DNA of 64,000 bases, from the NCBI GenBank assembly GCA_002007465.1, contig LNAC01000761.1:441401-505400 (forward strand), written 5' to 3'. This document shows, piece by piece, positions 36,490-46,185 of the stretch (position 1 is the stretch's first letter; each line of letters begins with the position of its first letter). The notes under the pieces were generated by a model. It searched no databases and was not told the DNA's origin. It saw only the letters and a list, made by a program, of their open reading frames with translations. Origin of the DNA: Ailurus styani. Lineage: Eukaryota; Chordata; Mammalia; Carnivora; Ailuridae. The position numbers and the translations under genes are program-made.

Positions 36490-36700
36490 GGTGTAATGGT
36501 TAGGAAGACAGGTTTGCTAATGCCATTGTACCAGAATTTTAGTGACCTTGGGCATGTTCCTAACGCTTCTAACATTTTTACCAAACTATAAAATGGGACG
36601 AGAATGGTGTCTTCTTCAGAAGAATGTTGTGAAAGTAAAGAGAAACCATGCATATGAAGTGCTCAGCATACTGTTGACCATTAATAAAATTACCTCAGTT
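36490..36700 (+). repeat. MIR element, sense
   Basis: MIR wording in order: GTGACCTTGGGCATGTTCC, CTATAAAATGGGACGAGAATG, AATGTTGTGAAAGTAAAGAG and GAAGTGCTCAGCATACTGTT. Confidence 0.75.
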
Positions 36701-37312
36701 CAGTGATAAATCCTCTTCAAATCTTAGAATCCTCATTATTATAAGTAAATGTCACAAGGTTGCAAGCTAAAAGGTGATGACATCAACAATCCCTTTTTAA
36801 AAAGAAAACCTTTGGAGGAAAAAAAATGTGAAGTAAACTTCAGTATATATGCATCCATATGGTATCTAGGATTCCTGTTTGATAAGTAAATATTTAAGTA
36901 GTGATCCCTGCGAAAAACCTTGTAAAATCTGTAATCTTATGTAAATAGTCGGTGGTGTTTTTATTCTCACATTAACCATCACTTTTCCTACTAAGTCCAT
37001 GGAAAGGACAGGAAGTGGACATGGAATAAGGAGATGAGGGACAAAACACAGCCAGAATCCAAGGGAGGAGGGTATCAAAAAAATTAGCAAGTATTGAATA
37101 TTAATGGACCAAGAAGTAATACAAGAACAATAGTGATTGCGTTGTTAGGAATGTATTTGTTCATACAACACTGTGGGACAGCCTTAGTAAAAAGCGAACT
37201 TTCAAATATTAAAATGCTATTGAGGTAACAGTGAGAAAAAAGGAGGAAACTGAATTCTGAGAAAATATTTTTTCCAAACTTTGATTCTTTGAGAAAAATA
37301 GTTATCCTTTCT
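36701..37312. other. Unique non-coding DNA
   Basis: AT-rich with no recognised element. Two adjoining minus-strand frames (36866-37090 and 37084-37320) are hydrophobic but lack any recognisable family signature. Confidence 0.3.
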
Positions 37313-37327
37313 TTCAACAAGTATTTT

Positions 37328-37515
37328 TTTTAAAGATTTTATTTATTTATATGACACAGAGAGAGATTACAAGTAGGCAGAGAGGCAGGCAGAGAGAGGA
37401 GGAAGCAGGCTCCCCACCGAGCAGAGAGCCCGATGTGGGCCTCGATCCCAGGACCCTGAGATCATGACCTGAGCCGAAGGCAGAGGCTTTAACCTGCTGA
37501 GCCACCCAGGCGCCC
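37328..37515 (-). mobile_element. Young mustelid-type CAN-SINE, antisense, with TSD
   Basis: The plus strand has TTTAAAGATTTTATTTATTT, GAGATTACAAGTAGGCAGAG, AAGCAGGCTCCCCACCGAGC and GAGCCACCCAGGCGCCC. TCAACAAGTATTTTT occurs at 37313-37328 and 37516-37530, a clear 15-nt target duplication. Confidence 0.96.
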
Positions 37516-37640
37516 TCAACAAGTATTTTTGATGACCTCCCATAGGCTAATGCTACATAAGAAGACTGAGATGGGAGTGTGATCACGAGAAAGACAAAGT
37601 TGTTGCGTTTTGGGTGGTTGTACAGAAAAATAAGGGAAGA

Positions 37641-37864
37641 GGGACCCCTGTGTAGCTCAGTGGGTTAAGCGTCTGCCTTTGGCTCAGGTCATGATCTCAG
37701 CATCCTGGGATCGAGTCCCCTATGGGGCTCCCTGCTCAGCAGGGTGTCTTCTAATCCTTCTGCCTACTCTGCTGCTGCTCCCCCTGCTTGTGCTCTCTCT
37801 CTCTCTCTCTGACAAATAGGTAAAATCTTAAAAAAACAAAAACAAAAACAAAAACAAAAACCAC
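37641..37864 (+). mobile_element. CAN-SINE, sense, with TSD and AAAAAC tail repeat
   Basis: Head GGGACCCCTGTGTAGCTCAG, core GGCTCAGGTCATGATCTCAG, body CTGCTCCCCCTGCTTGTGC, then a tail that has turned into about four AAAAAC units (37836-37861). TAAGGGAAGA is duplicated at 37631-37640 and 37865-37874. Confidence 0.95.
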
Positions 37865-37874
37865 TAAGGGAAGA

Positions 37875-38549
37875 ATCAGGCAAAACATAAGCAGAAAAGA
37901 AAGCAGAGAAGACAGACAGAAGGACAGATGGAAGGGTGGGTAAATAAAAGAAAAAAGTCTTGTGTTGAGTAAACAAATTTGGTAAAGCTCAAGCAGCAGT
38001 TTGGAAGGTAGAAGGAAAGACTGTTTGTTTTATATGAGGCGCTAGGAAGTGGCTGGTGCACATTTTCATAGAAGCAATCCCCCCCCCCAGCCCCTTAGAA
38101 TTCAAAATTAACTTTGAAGTGTGAGAGTCCCTAAAGGTACCCTCCTATCTCCATGCAAGAGCACTGGTAGTTTTCACACTTCGGATGAATAGGACACATG
38201 TTTCTCAGCCTATCAGTGAATCTGCTGTTGTAAATTTTAATGCATTATTGTTTCTGGCAGCCATTATGCACTAAAGACTGAGACAGTCACACTTTGATAA
38301 GAAATAGAACAGAAGATTGACACACCTGTCTAATCTCCAGGAGCCCAAAGTGGAAGGGCAAAGAATCTAGATGACCAATCCCGAGGCTGGGCCGAGTGTG
38401 GTAAGAGCCACTGGGACAGCACTGGTGGAAGGAAGGTGGCCCAGAGGAGGACAAGAGGAATTCTGCCTGTCCCTGGAGTTTGCAGTGAAGTTCCTTTGTA
38501 AAGTGCACCCAAACTCCTTTCTCTCCAAGACTGAATTTCCCACAGTTTG
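37875..38549. other. Non-coding left flank of the A/B array
   Basis: No gene was recognised. A C-run lies at 38079-38087. From about 38320 the GC content rises toward the array, but the sequence does not share the array's A or B units until GAGCTCGTGAGAATTGGG at 38549. The 277-residue minus-strand open frame starts in the array and ends in this flank. Confidence 0.4.
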
Positions 38550-38666
38550 AGCTCGTGAGAATTGGGCAGAAACACCAGCCTCTTTGGACCACTCTCCCTC
38601 GGCTTTTGGGGTGTGTTTTTCGAAGATGTGAGACCCGAGGCTCTGCACCATTTTGGTTATGGCCGA

Positions 38667-38678
38667 GCCGCCATTTTG
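38667..38678 (-). promoter_or_regulatory. YY1-like motif in unit A1
   Basis: GCCGCCATTTTG is the complement of CAAAATGGCGGC, which matches the classical YY1 consensus. The identical word is at 39064-39075 in A2; A3 and A4 carry CCACCATTTTG. A second CCATTTT-type core occurs in each A unit, degraded to CTATTTT in A4. Each B unit has a single core, also degraded in B5 (TCATTTT). Binding is inferred from sequence only. Confidence 0.5.
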
Positions 38679-39109
38679 TGCACCCTGGAGCCGGGATCGA
38701 GTTGCCTGGAATTTCTCGCCCAATTCTCAGGAGCATTCTGCGCAAATCGATATCGATTGGGGCAGAAAGCTCGTGAGAACTGGGCGGAAATACCGGCCGA
38801 TTTTGACAGACCAGGCTCGGCGTTTGCAGTGTGTTTTCTCGAGGAGCATGCCGAGATGCACCACGCCATTTCGGGCCCACAGCCGGCCCTGATTTCTCCC
38901 CAGTGCGCACGAGTTTTCTTCCAAAATCAATATTGATTTGGGCAGAAGGCTCCTGAAAATTGGGCAGAAAGACCAGACTCTTTGGATCACTCTCCCTCGG
39001 CTTTTGGGGTGTGTTTTTTGGAGATGTGAAACCGGAGGCCCCGCGCCATTTCGACATGGCCGAGCCGCCATTTTGTGCGCCCTGGAGCCGGGATCGAGTT
39101 GTTCGGGAT

Positions 39110-39187
39110 TTCTCACCCAATTCTCACGAGCTTTCTGCCCAGATTGATATCGATTTGGGCAGAAAGCTCCTGAGAATTGGGTGAAAA
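39110..39187. repeat. Best-preserved inverted repeat at an A/B junction
   Basis: Two 39-nt arms meet at GATATC (39146-39151); 35 of 39 positions pair, and two of the four mismatches are G-T type. Similar palindromes of about 75 nt sit at the other unit junctions, for example centred on ATCGATATCGAT at 38746-38757 and ATCAATATTGAT at 38926-38937. They could extrude as cruciforms or fold as RNA hairpins. Confidence 0.9.
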
Positions 39188-40354
39188 TACCGGCCGATTT
39201 TGACAGAGCAGGCTCGGCATTTGCAGTGTGTTTTCCCGAGGAGCAGGCCGAGAGGCATTGCGCCATTTTCACGCCCAGCGCTGGCCGTGATTTCTCCCCA
39301 GTTCTCCTGAGTTTTCCTCTGAAAGCAATATCAATTTGGGCAGAAAATTCATGAGAATTGGGTGGAAGGACCCGCCGATTTTGACAGAGTACGCTGGGTG
39401 TTTTCCGTGCGTTTTCTCGAGGAGTGTGCCGAGAGGCACCATGCCATTTTCGGGCACACAGCCAGCCGTGATTTCTCCCCAGTTCGCACGAGTTTTCTTC
39501 CAACATCAATGTCTATTTGGGCAGAAAGCTTGAGAGAATTGGTCTAAAATATCCGCCGATTTTGACAGAGATGTCTCGGCCTTTGCCGTGGGTTTTCTTG
39601 AGGACCGTGCCAACAGGCACCACACCATTTTCCGACCCACAGCCAGCTGTGATTTCTCCCCAGTTCTCACGAGCTTTCTTCCAAAATTGATATCGATTTG
39701 GGCAGAAAGCTCGTGAGAATTGGGCGGAATGACCCGCTTATTTGATCCGCTCTCACTCCTCTTTTGGTATGCGTTTTTTGGAGATGTGATACTTGAATCC
39801 CTGCGCCATTTTGGACCTGGCCAATCCACCATTTTGTGCGCCCTGGTGCTGGGATCAAGTTGTCCATTATTTCTCACCCAATTCTCAGGCACTTTCTGCC
39901 CAAATCGATATCAATTTGGGCAGAAAGCTGGTGAGAATTGGGTGGAAATACCCGCCGATTTTGATAGAGTAGGCTTGGCGTTTGCAGTGCGTTTTCTCAA
40001 GGAGCGGGCCAAGGGGCACCATGTCATTTTCGGGGCCACAGCTGGTCCAGATTTCTCCCCAGTTCTCACGATATTTCTGCCAAAATCAATATCGATTTGA
40101 GCAGAAAACTCGTGAGAATTGGGCCAAAACCCCCGCCTATTTGGACTTCTCTCACTCGGGTTTTGGCATGCGTTTTTAGGATATGTGAGACCTGAGTCCC
40201 CGCGCTATTTTGAACCTGGCCCAGCCACCATTTTGTGGTCCCTGGCGCTGGGAACGTGTTTTCTGGGATTTCTCGTCCAATTCTCATGAGCTTTTTGCCC
40301 AAATCGTTATAGAATTGGGCAGAAAGCTCGTGAGAATTGGGCGGAAATACCCCC

Positions 40355-40400
40355 TGTTCTTTCTGTGTCTCTCTCTCTTTCTCAAATAAATAAATATTTA
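40355..40400 (+). mobile_element. CAN-SINE-like 3' tail directly after the array
   Basis: TCTGTGTCTCTCTCTCTTTC followed by TCAAATAAATAAATA matches the CT-rich body end and A-rich tail of CAN-SINEs. No SINE head or core is present: the array abuts the tail within a few bases. Confidence 0.55.
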
Positions 40401-41310
40401 TGAGCTATTTTAGATACCTCAATCAAGTTGAACTATGTGGTATTTGTACTTCTGTGGGTTACTTCACTTAGTGTGATATTCTCAAGGTTCATGCATGTTG
40501 TCTCATGTAGCCGGATTGTCTTTTTAAAAACTGAATAATAGTCCATTTATGTATATATCATATCTGCTTAATTCACTCATCTGTCAATGGCTATTTAGTC
40601 TGTGTCCATAACTTGGCTATTGGAAATAATGCTCCAAGGAACATGAGAGTGATGATTTTTTTCAAGATCATGATTTCATTCCTTCTGGATAAATACCCAG
40701 AAATGGGATTGTTGTTTGTTTTTGACGAAATTTCATAGTGTTTCCTACAGCAGCTGCACCATTTAGTGCTCCCACTAACTGTGCAAGTCTTCCAGTTTGT
40801 GCATTTCCTCACCAACACTTGCTGTCCTGTTTTTCTGATCATGGCCATTCTAACAGATGTGAGGTGATAGCTCATTGTGGTTTTGATTTTCATTTCCCTG
40901 ATGTTGAGTGATGTTGACCATCTTGCCTTGTACTTGTTGGTATTGTCTTTGGAGAAAAGTCTTTTAAAGTCTGCAGGCCATTTTTAAGATCAGGTTAGTT
41001 GTGTTTTCTGCTACTGAATTGTAGGAGTTTATTATAGATATAGATATATGATATATGATATATATATATATATATCGTATGTCTACATATATATGATGTT
41101 AGCCCTTTTTCAGAAATAAGGGTTGTAAATATTTTCTCCCATTCTGCACTCTGCCATTTCACTGTTGATTATTGTCTTTGCTATGTAGAAGGTTTTTAGT
41201 TTAATGTAATTCCACTTATCTAATTCTGCTGTTGTCACCTGTGGCTGGAGTCCTGTCTTAGATTTTGAAAATCTTTCACCTGGTTGAGACCAAAGGCCAT
41301 ACTTAAACAG
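40401..41310 (-). mobile_element. LINE-1 3' fragment, antisense, old
   Basis: The plus strand carries TTACTTCACTTAGTGTGATA, GTTCATGCATGTTGTCTCAT, GATAAATACCCAGAAATGGG, ATGGCCATTCTAACAGATGT, TGAGGTGATAGCTCATTGTG and TTGCTATGTAGAAGGTTTTT, all complements of L1 ORF2/3' sequence. An AT palindromic run sits at 41036-41100. Confidence 0.85.
41036..41100. repeat. (TA)-rich palindromic tract
   Basis: Runs of ATAGATATATGATATATGAT and a pure TA core, self-complementary over most of its length. It lies inside the antisense L1. Confidence 0.85.
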
Positions 41311-42157
41311 GAAACAAAACAAAATCAATAAACATTCAACAACAGAAACCCATTAGACTATTTGGTGAGAAAACAGGTGCTTTTTGAAAAAAAAATGCCT
41401 TCCAATGCCACAGAATTGGCAGGAAATATTTTGTTTATAAGAAAGATATGAAAAGCTTTACCATTCCCCAATGCTATAGCATTTTCTTAGGACTAACATC
41501 TTCTTTTGAAACTACTTACTAAAGGGCAGAGACTTTCTAATGGAGAAAAAGATGTCTGGATTTTAAGTCCCATATACTATACTTTGCAGGATAATAGGGA
41601 ATTAGGCACTGTAATCAGGAAACAAAAAAATCATAGCTCAGTGACAGTAAAGCAGAAGGAATTCCTGGAGGAAGCATTTTATACATTTTTACTTCAGGAA
41701 AAATATCAAGAATCAATTGATAAAATTTTGACATATTGGTAATATCTGTTAACAGCTGAAAGAGATTTCATGTAATTCAGTAGTGTTAGACATAAATTTT
41801 TAAAGAAAACTTGATTTCATCATAAACAGAATAAAGAAATTACGAGGACAGTCATTTCCATATTGCTTACTGTATTATAATCCACAAAGCCACAATGGAA
41901 TAAGTAACCTAAAATTTTATTAAATAACTATAACCTATTTGAATGGTTAAATGTATTTAAAATTAGCAGGGTCCTCAAGACTTTCTCACACTACATCTTT
42001 TGATATTAGCCTTTGCTTGCCCAAACTGAAAAACAAAGCCAAATAAAGTAAAAGGAAATTAATATGTATCATTGTCACAATGAGGTATTTTATGTCTCAA
42101 TTTTATATTCATTCACTACTAGGCAAAACAAAAGAAAAAGTCCAGAACACCTGAGCT
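41311..42157. other. AT-rich non-coding DNA
   Basis: No repeat family was recognised. The plus-strand frame 41506-41742 (Lys/Glu-rich, 78 residues) has no homology I know and no upstream promoter or splice context. Confidence 0.35.
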
Positions 42158-42167
42158 AACAATGGCA

Positions 42168-42216
42168 TATTTTATTTTATTTTATTATTTTATTTTATTT
42201 TATTTTATTTTATTTT
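42168..42216. repeat. (TTTTA)n microsatellite
   Basis: About nine TTTTA units form the expanded poly-A tail (antisense) of the adjoining SINE. Confidence 0.95.
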
Positions 42217-42418
42217 TTAAAGATTTTATTTATTTATTTGGCAGAGAGACACAGCGAGAGACTCAGTGAGAGAGGGAACAGAAGCAGGGGGAGTGGAAGA
42301 GGGAGAAGCAGGTTCCCCGCCGAGCAGGGAGCCTGATGTGGGGCTTGATCCCAGGACCCTGAGATCGTGAACTGAACTGAAGGCAGACGCTTAACGACTG
42401 AGCCACCCAGGCACCCCA
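42175..42418 (-). mobile_element. CAN-SINE, antisense, with 17-nt TSD
   Basis: The plus strand has TTAAAGATTTTATTTATTTA, GAGAGAGGGAACAGAAGCAG, GAAGCAGGTTCCCCGCCGAG and GACTGAGCCACCCAGGCACC. AACAATGGCATATTTTA is duplicated exactly at 42158-42174 and 42419-42435, the cleanest insertion signature in the window. Confidence 0.97.
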
Positions 42419-42435
42419 AACAATGGCATATTTTA

Positions 42436-42920
42436 ATTCTGCAGTTAGGAGAGGGTATTTTAAGAGTTCAGGTTTTCAAAATGTTTTGAAATTCCATCAG
42501 ATCATGTTCCTTACTTGAGATTTTTGAAACATTTGTCTGAAAACAAAACACGGGCATTTTACCTTTTCAGATCAGACTTGCAAAACATACTGTTCATAAA
42601 ATTTCCTAATATGTGGACAAAAGGCAGAGCAAAAATTTTCACTGTGGTATTAGATGCACATAATAAAAGGAAATGCCTAAAGACTTAGCTGAAATAAATC
42701 TCCATGAGAGAACCCAGGGGAGGAAGATTGGTTTATCATCTCTTCACCTGTATTGCTATTGCCCTGTGACCTGCTTGAGACAGCTAATCCTTCTCATCCT
42801 AGGTAAGCTGGGAGCAGACTGGCTAAGAGGAACTTGTTCCCAGAATTTCCACTTAAACTGAGTTAAAGAAAAGCACATCACTTAATATTGCAGAACCCAG
42901 TGAGTTGGCCAGCCTGACAT
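42436..42920. other. Unique non-coding DNA
   Basis: Nothing recognised. The 62-residue plus-strand frame at 42673-42861 has no domain. Confidence 0.3.
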
Positions 42921-42924
42921 GTTT

Positions 42925-43410
42925 TTTTCTTTCTTTGATAAATACAAGTTGTGTATGTGTAAGGTATACAACATGATTTGATGTACATGTATACACTGTG
43001 AAATGATCACCACAATCAAGTTAATAAACAAATGGATCACTTCAAAGTTACTGCGTGCATATGTGTGTAGTGAGAACACTTAAGATCTTTTTCTTAGCAA
43101 ATTTTAAGTATACAGTATAGTGTTAACTGTAGTTATCATGCCGTACATTAGATTCCCCAGAGCTTATTTATCTTATAACTAGAAATTTATGTCCTTTGGT
43201 GAACACCCCCCACCCCCACCCCGGCCCCTACTGACCCTAGCAGCCACTGTTCTACTCTTTGATTCTGTGAGTTCAACTTTTAAAATTCCACATAGAAGTG
43301 AGATCACCCAGTATTTGTCTTTCTGTGTCTGGTTTATTTCATTTAAAATAACGCTGCCAGTTCATCCATGTTGTTACAAATGGCAGGAATATCTCCCTTT
43401 TTTTTTTATG
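42925..43410 (-). mobile_element. LINE-1 3' end, antisense, old (L1M-like)
   Basis: The plus strand shows TGTAAGGTATACAACATGAT, TTGATGTACATGTATACACTG, TGATCACCACAATCAAGTTA, CAGAGCTTATTTATCTTATA, CTAGCAGCCACTGTTCTACTC and TTCATCCATGTTGTTACAAAT, the complement of the L1 3' UTR and end of ORF2. Confidence 0.85.
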
Positions 43411-44267
43411 CCATCCTGACATTTCTAACCTATCCCTTGCTTTGCTTTCTTGGTTAATTCATTGATGCAATGAATAATAAAAACTACAAATATCAGATGA
43501 TACACTGTACATATTGGAGGGGAGGAAACGTGAAGGCAGAAAGGTTCTGTGGAAAGCTATTTTTGTACCTAATTTCCATTGTGAGTGCTTTATAGATGAG
43601 TGGCAAATGATGGGAGGACTGTGTACCCTACAGCAGAGGCTGTGCCTGAGCGATGATGAAAGCTCTGCTCTGGGTTTGTTGGTTGCAGGCAGGCACTGGG
43701 TCAACGTTCAGGTAGAAATATACTTAGAACAGAGCTCAGGAGACATGACAGAGATGGAGAAAGTGTAAAGTTGAAGTTGTGCATCTTATTAGCTTTAGAT
43801 ATGAGTCAAATGATCACATATTAAATATGGAATTTTGAAAATTATTTTGATACTGATAATTAATATTATTAATATAACTGATAATAGTATGTTACAGGTC
43901 TATCAAAAGTATCTGAAAGGAATTTTCTTACGTTCCCCAAAAGTTCTGAATTTGTTACTCTTCTTGGCCTTCTTTCATAAATACGGTCTCCCACCTAGTA
44001 AAGGGCTTCATAATCAGACTTGACTCTCATTTCACTGTTTGCGTTTGAATCTCAATCCTGTCTCATCCCAATGCCTAGATAAATATCTGTCTATAATTGT
44101 CACGTAGTCCATGTTTAATGGATGACTGACTGCATACTACTTGTAACCCAGGACAACCTGAAGTTGCAAATTATGTGTCTGAAGAAGAAGAAAAGTGTGG
44201 AGCCAAAGGGTATAATCCTTGATTGAAAAAAAAATGAAATTGTAAAGATGAATTAAGTTAAAAAAGG
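43411..44267. other. Unique non-coding DNA
   Basis: Opposed open frames at 43459-43704 and 43514-43768 share no known domain. No transposable element was recognised. Confidence 0.3.
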
Positions 44268-44268
44268 G

Positions 44269-44462
44269 GGGGGCACCTGGGTGGCTCGGTTGGTTAAGTG
44301 TCTGCCTTTGCCTCAGGTCATGATCCTGGGGTCCTGAGATTGAGCCCTATATTAGGCTTCCTGCTCAGCAGGGAGCCTGGTTCTCCCTCTCCCTCTGCCT
44401 GCTACTCCCCCTGCTTGTGGGTGCTCTCTCTCTCTGTCAATTAAATAAAAAAATCTTTAAAA
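44269..44462 (+). mobile_element. CAN-SINE, sense
   Basis: Head GGGGCACCTGGGTGGCTCGG, core CTCAGGTCATGATCCTGGGG, body CTACTCCCCCTGCTTGTGGG and tail TTAAATAAAAAAATCTTTAA. No exact target duplication was found. Confidence 0.92.
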
Positions 44463-44994
44463 AAGAAGTAAAAAAAGTATCAACAACAACTGACCAAGTA
44501 CAGTAAGAAAGAAAAGATTTGGAATGAAATGGTAATTTGGGGGAGAAAGATAATAATTTTGGGAGTTTTTGCTCTGGCCTAAATGTTTTGAATTACTAAT
44601 AGATTGGGTAACTGGTCTACAACTCATTTCATGTTTCCAGGGGTAAGATGTTCTCATCTGAGGAACATGAAGATATTTGCAGCTAATTTCTTTGTGTATA
44701 AATGGCAGTTTCTTAGCATGGTTCATGTTACTACACATCTACTCTGTGCAAGGTCTTATAGTGCATTCCATGGAGGGTTTAAAGTGTCTTAAAAGAACTT
44801 TACCTGGAAGCTGGGGAGGCAGGACGAAAACACCATTAAGTCTCCCAAGACCTGCCATGATCTCATGCCCCAGTTTCTCCTTTCCTTCTCTAGTTCCCTC
44901 ATCCTGCCTATCCACGCTGGCATCTTGAAAGGACCTCTTATACCTGGCCTTTTTTTTTTTCTTTTTTGCATTTTCTCTTCCTCTGCCTCTCCAG

Positions 44995-45260
44995 ATGTCC
45001 CATGGCTCGCTCTCTCCATTCTGTCAGGGTTCTGCTGAAATAATAGGTAATTAACGGGGACTCTGACTCCTTCACATAAAATACCCATATTTAGCTGTTC
45101 ATTTTTCCTGCCTTAATTTTTCCCTGTGGCACTTATTACCAACTTGCACACGCTTATACAGCTTAGACAGGTGATGCATTTACTTATTGTTTACTAGCTG
45201 TCTCCACCCACTAGATTGTGCATTCTTTTAGAGGAAGAACATATTTTGTTCATGGATGTT
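44995..45260 (+). repeat. L2 3' fragment, sense
   Basis: TCTGTCAGGGTTCTGCTGAAA near the left, then TGGCACTTATTACCAACTTG, TTGTTTACTAGCTGTCTCC and ACCCACTAGATTGTGCATTC follow the L2 3' order (CACTTATCAC, GTCTCCCCCACTAGACTGTGAGC). Decayed. Confidence 0.5.
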
Positions 45261-46185
45261 CACAGGACGTGCTTGGGCATGTGCCGTTTCCTCAAGTTCT
45301 TTGTGTGACAACTGCTCAAGGAGAGAGATTTTGTCTCAGGAGTATCTGTATCCAATTGGATACATATCTGTGGAACTCCAAGAGGACATGTAACTTGAGC
45401 AGAGCTTTCAAAGATAGATGGGACTTAGGTGAGTGACAAGTACAAGAGATGGAATCAATCCTCCGAATGAGAAGCAATGAGAAATGGATGGAGAAAGGCT
45501 TAGTTCCCTTTGACATGCAGTCAGGGTATGCTGGCAAGAGCAGACTTTAGTTTAAGAAAAGAGCATGATAGGGAGGAGATAAATTCTAGAAGGTTTGTGT
45601 TGACAGGGATACAGCATGTTAACTTTTTAAATGAGGCATATGCTTTTGAGCATGGGACAAAATAAGAGTGGTGTATTTGAAAAATGTATTTTACTCATAA
45701 ATTCATGCATGTGCATTTCTCTTGAGTATGTACCTAGGATCAGAGTAGCTGTGTTGCCTTGTTGCCCACTTCACTTGATTGGTACAAGGAGAAACTAGGG
45801 TAGATGATCAGATACTAAGTCTGTAGAAATAGGCTGGATGGGTGTGACAAGAATAGAAAAGAAATGGGTGTGAGAAACAACAGAAAGGGGGGGGGGAACA
45901 GTGTTTTTACATGCAGGAGTTTCAAAGGTGGTCCCAGATAGGAATGTTCAAATTTGGTTGGGAACATGGTTTTCTTGGGAAATCAAAGTTTAAGGTAGAG
46001 AGGAGAAAACCAAAATGAAATGTCAGCTGGCTGGTGACAGTGGGGCCAGGAAGTCAAGGGAGACCCCTGAGGTTGGAAATAAATATTGGGAATTAGCCAC
46101 ACCTAACTGATAGTTGTGCTAATATTCCCAGAACACTTGGAATTCTCATTGATTCGTTTATACAGGAAGTGATCTTGGGGCACTC
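45261..46185. other. Unique non-coding DNA
   Basis: No gene or clear element. A G-run of about 10 sits at 45887-45896. Confidence 0.3.

Larger units (their letters stand above)
38550..40352. repeat. CpG-rich two-unit tandem array (A/B satellite-like), unclassified
   Basis: Using AGCTCGTGAGAA (and variants) as the phase marker, the units are A1 38550-38767 (218), B1 38768-38947 (180), A2 38948-39164 (217), B2 39165-39345 (181), B3 39346-39526 (181), B4 39527-39707 (181), A3 39708-39925 (218), B5 39926-40106 (181), A4 40107-40324 (218), then a stub of the next unit broken at about 40352. A units share TCGGCTTTTGGGGTGTG, GGAGATGTGA and GAGCCGCCATTTTGTG. B units share GCCGATTTTGACAGAG, GTTTTCTCGAGGAG and GTGATTTCTCCCCAGTT. 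Copies of one type differ by substitutions, roughly one in ten by eye, and very few indels. CpG dinucleotides are frequent here and nearly absent elsewhere in the window. I recognise no named family. Long open frames run across it on the minus strand (277 and 260 residues) but change phase between units, which argues against a protein. Confidence 0.93.

Noticed and set aside
38287..39509. Two long minus-strand open frames (277 and 260 residues) as protein-coding genes
   Set aside because: They lie in the CpG-rich inverted-repeat array, overlap each other in different phases, change phase between units, and the longer one ends in non-repetitive flank without a recognisable domain. Repeat structure explains them better.
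38550..40352. CRISPR-like array
   Set aside because: Units are 181-218 bp with no short repeat-spacer pattern, the genome is mammalian, and whole units rather than short repeats are conserved.
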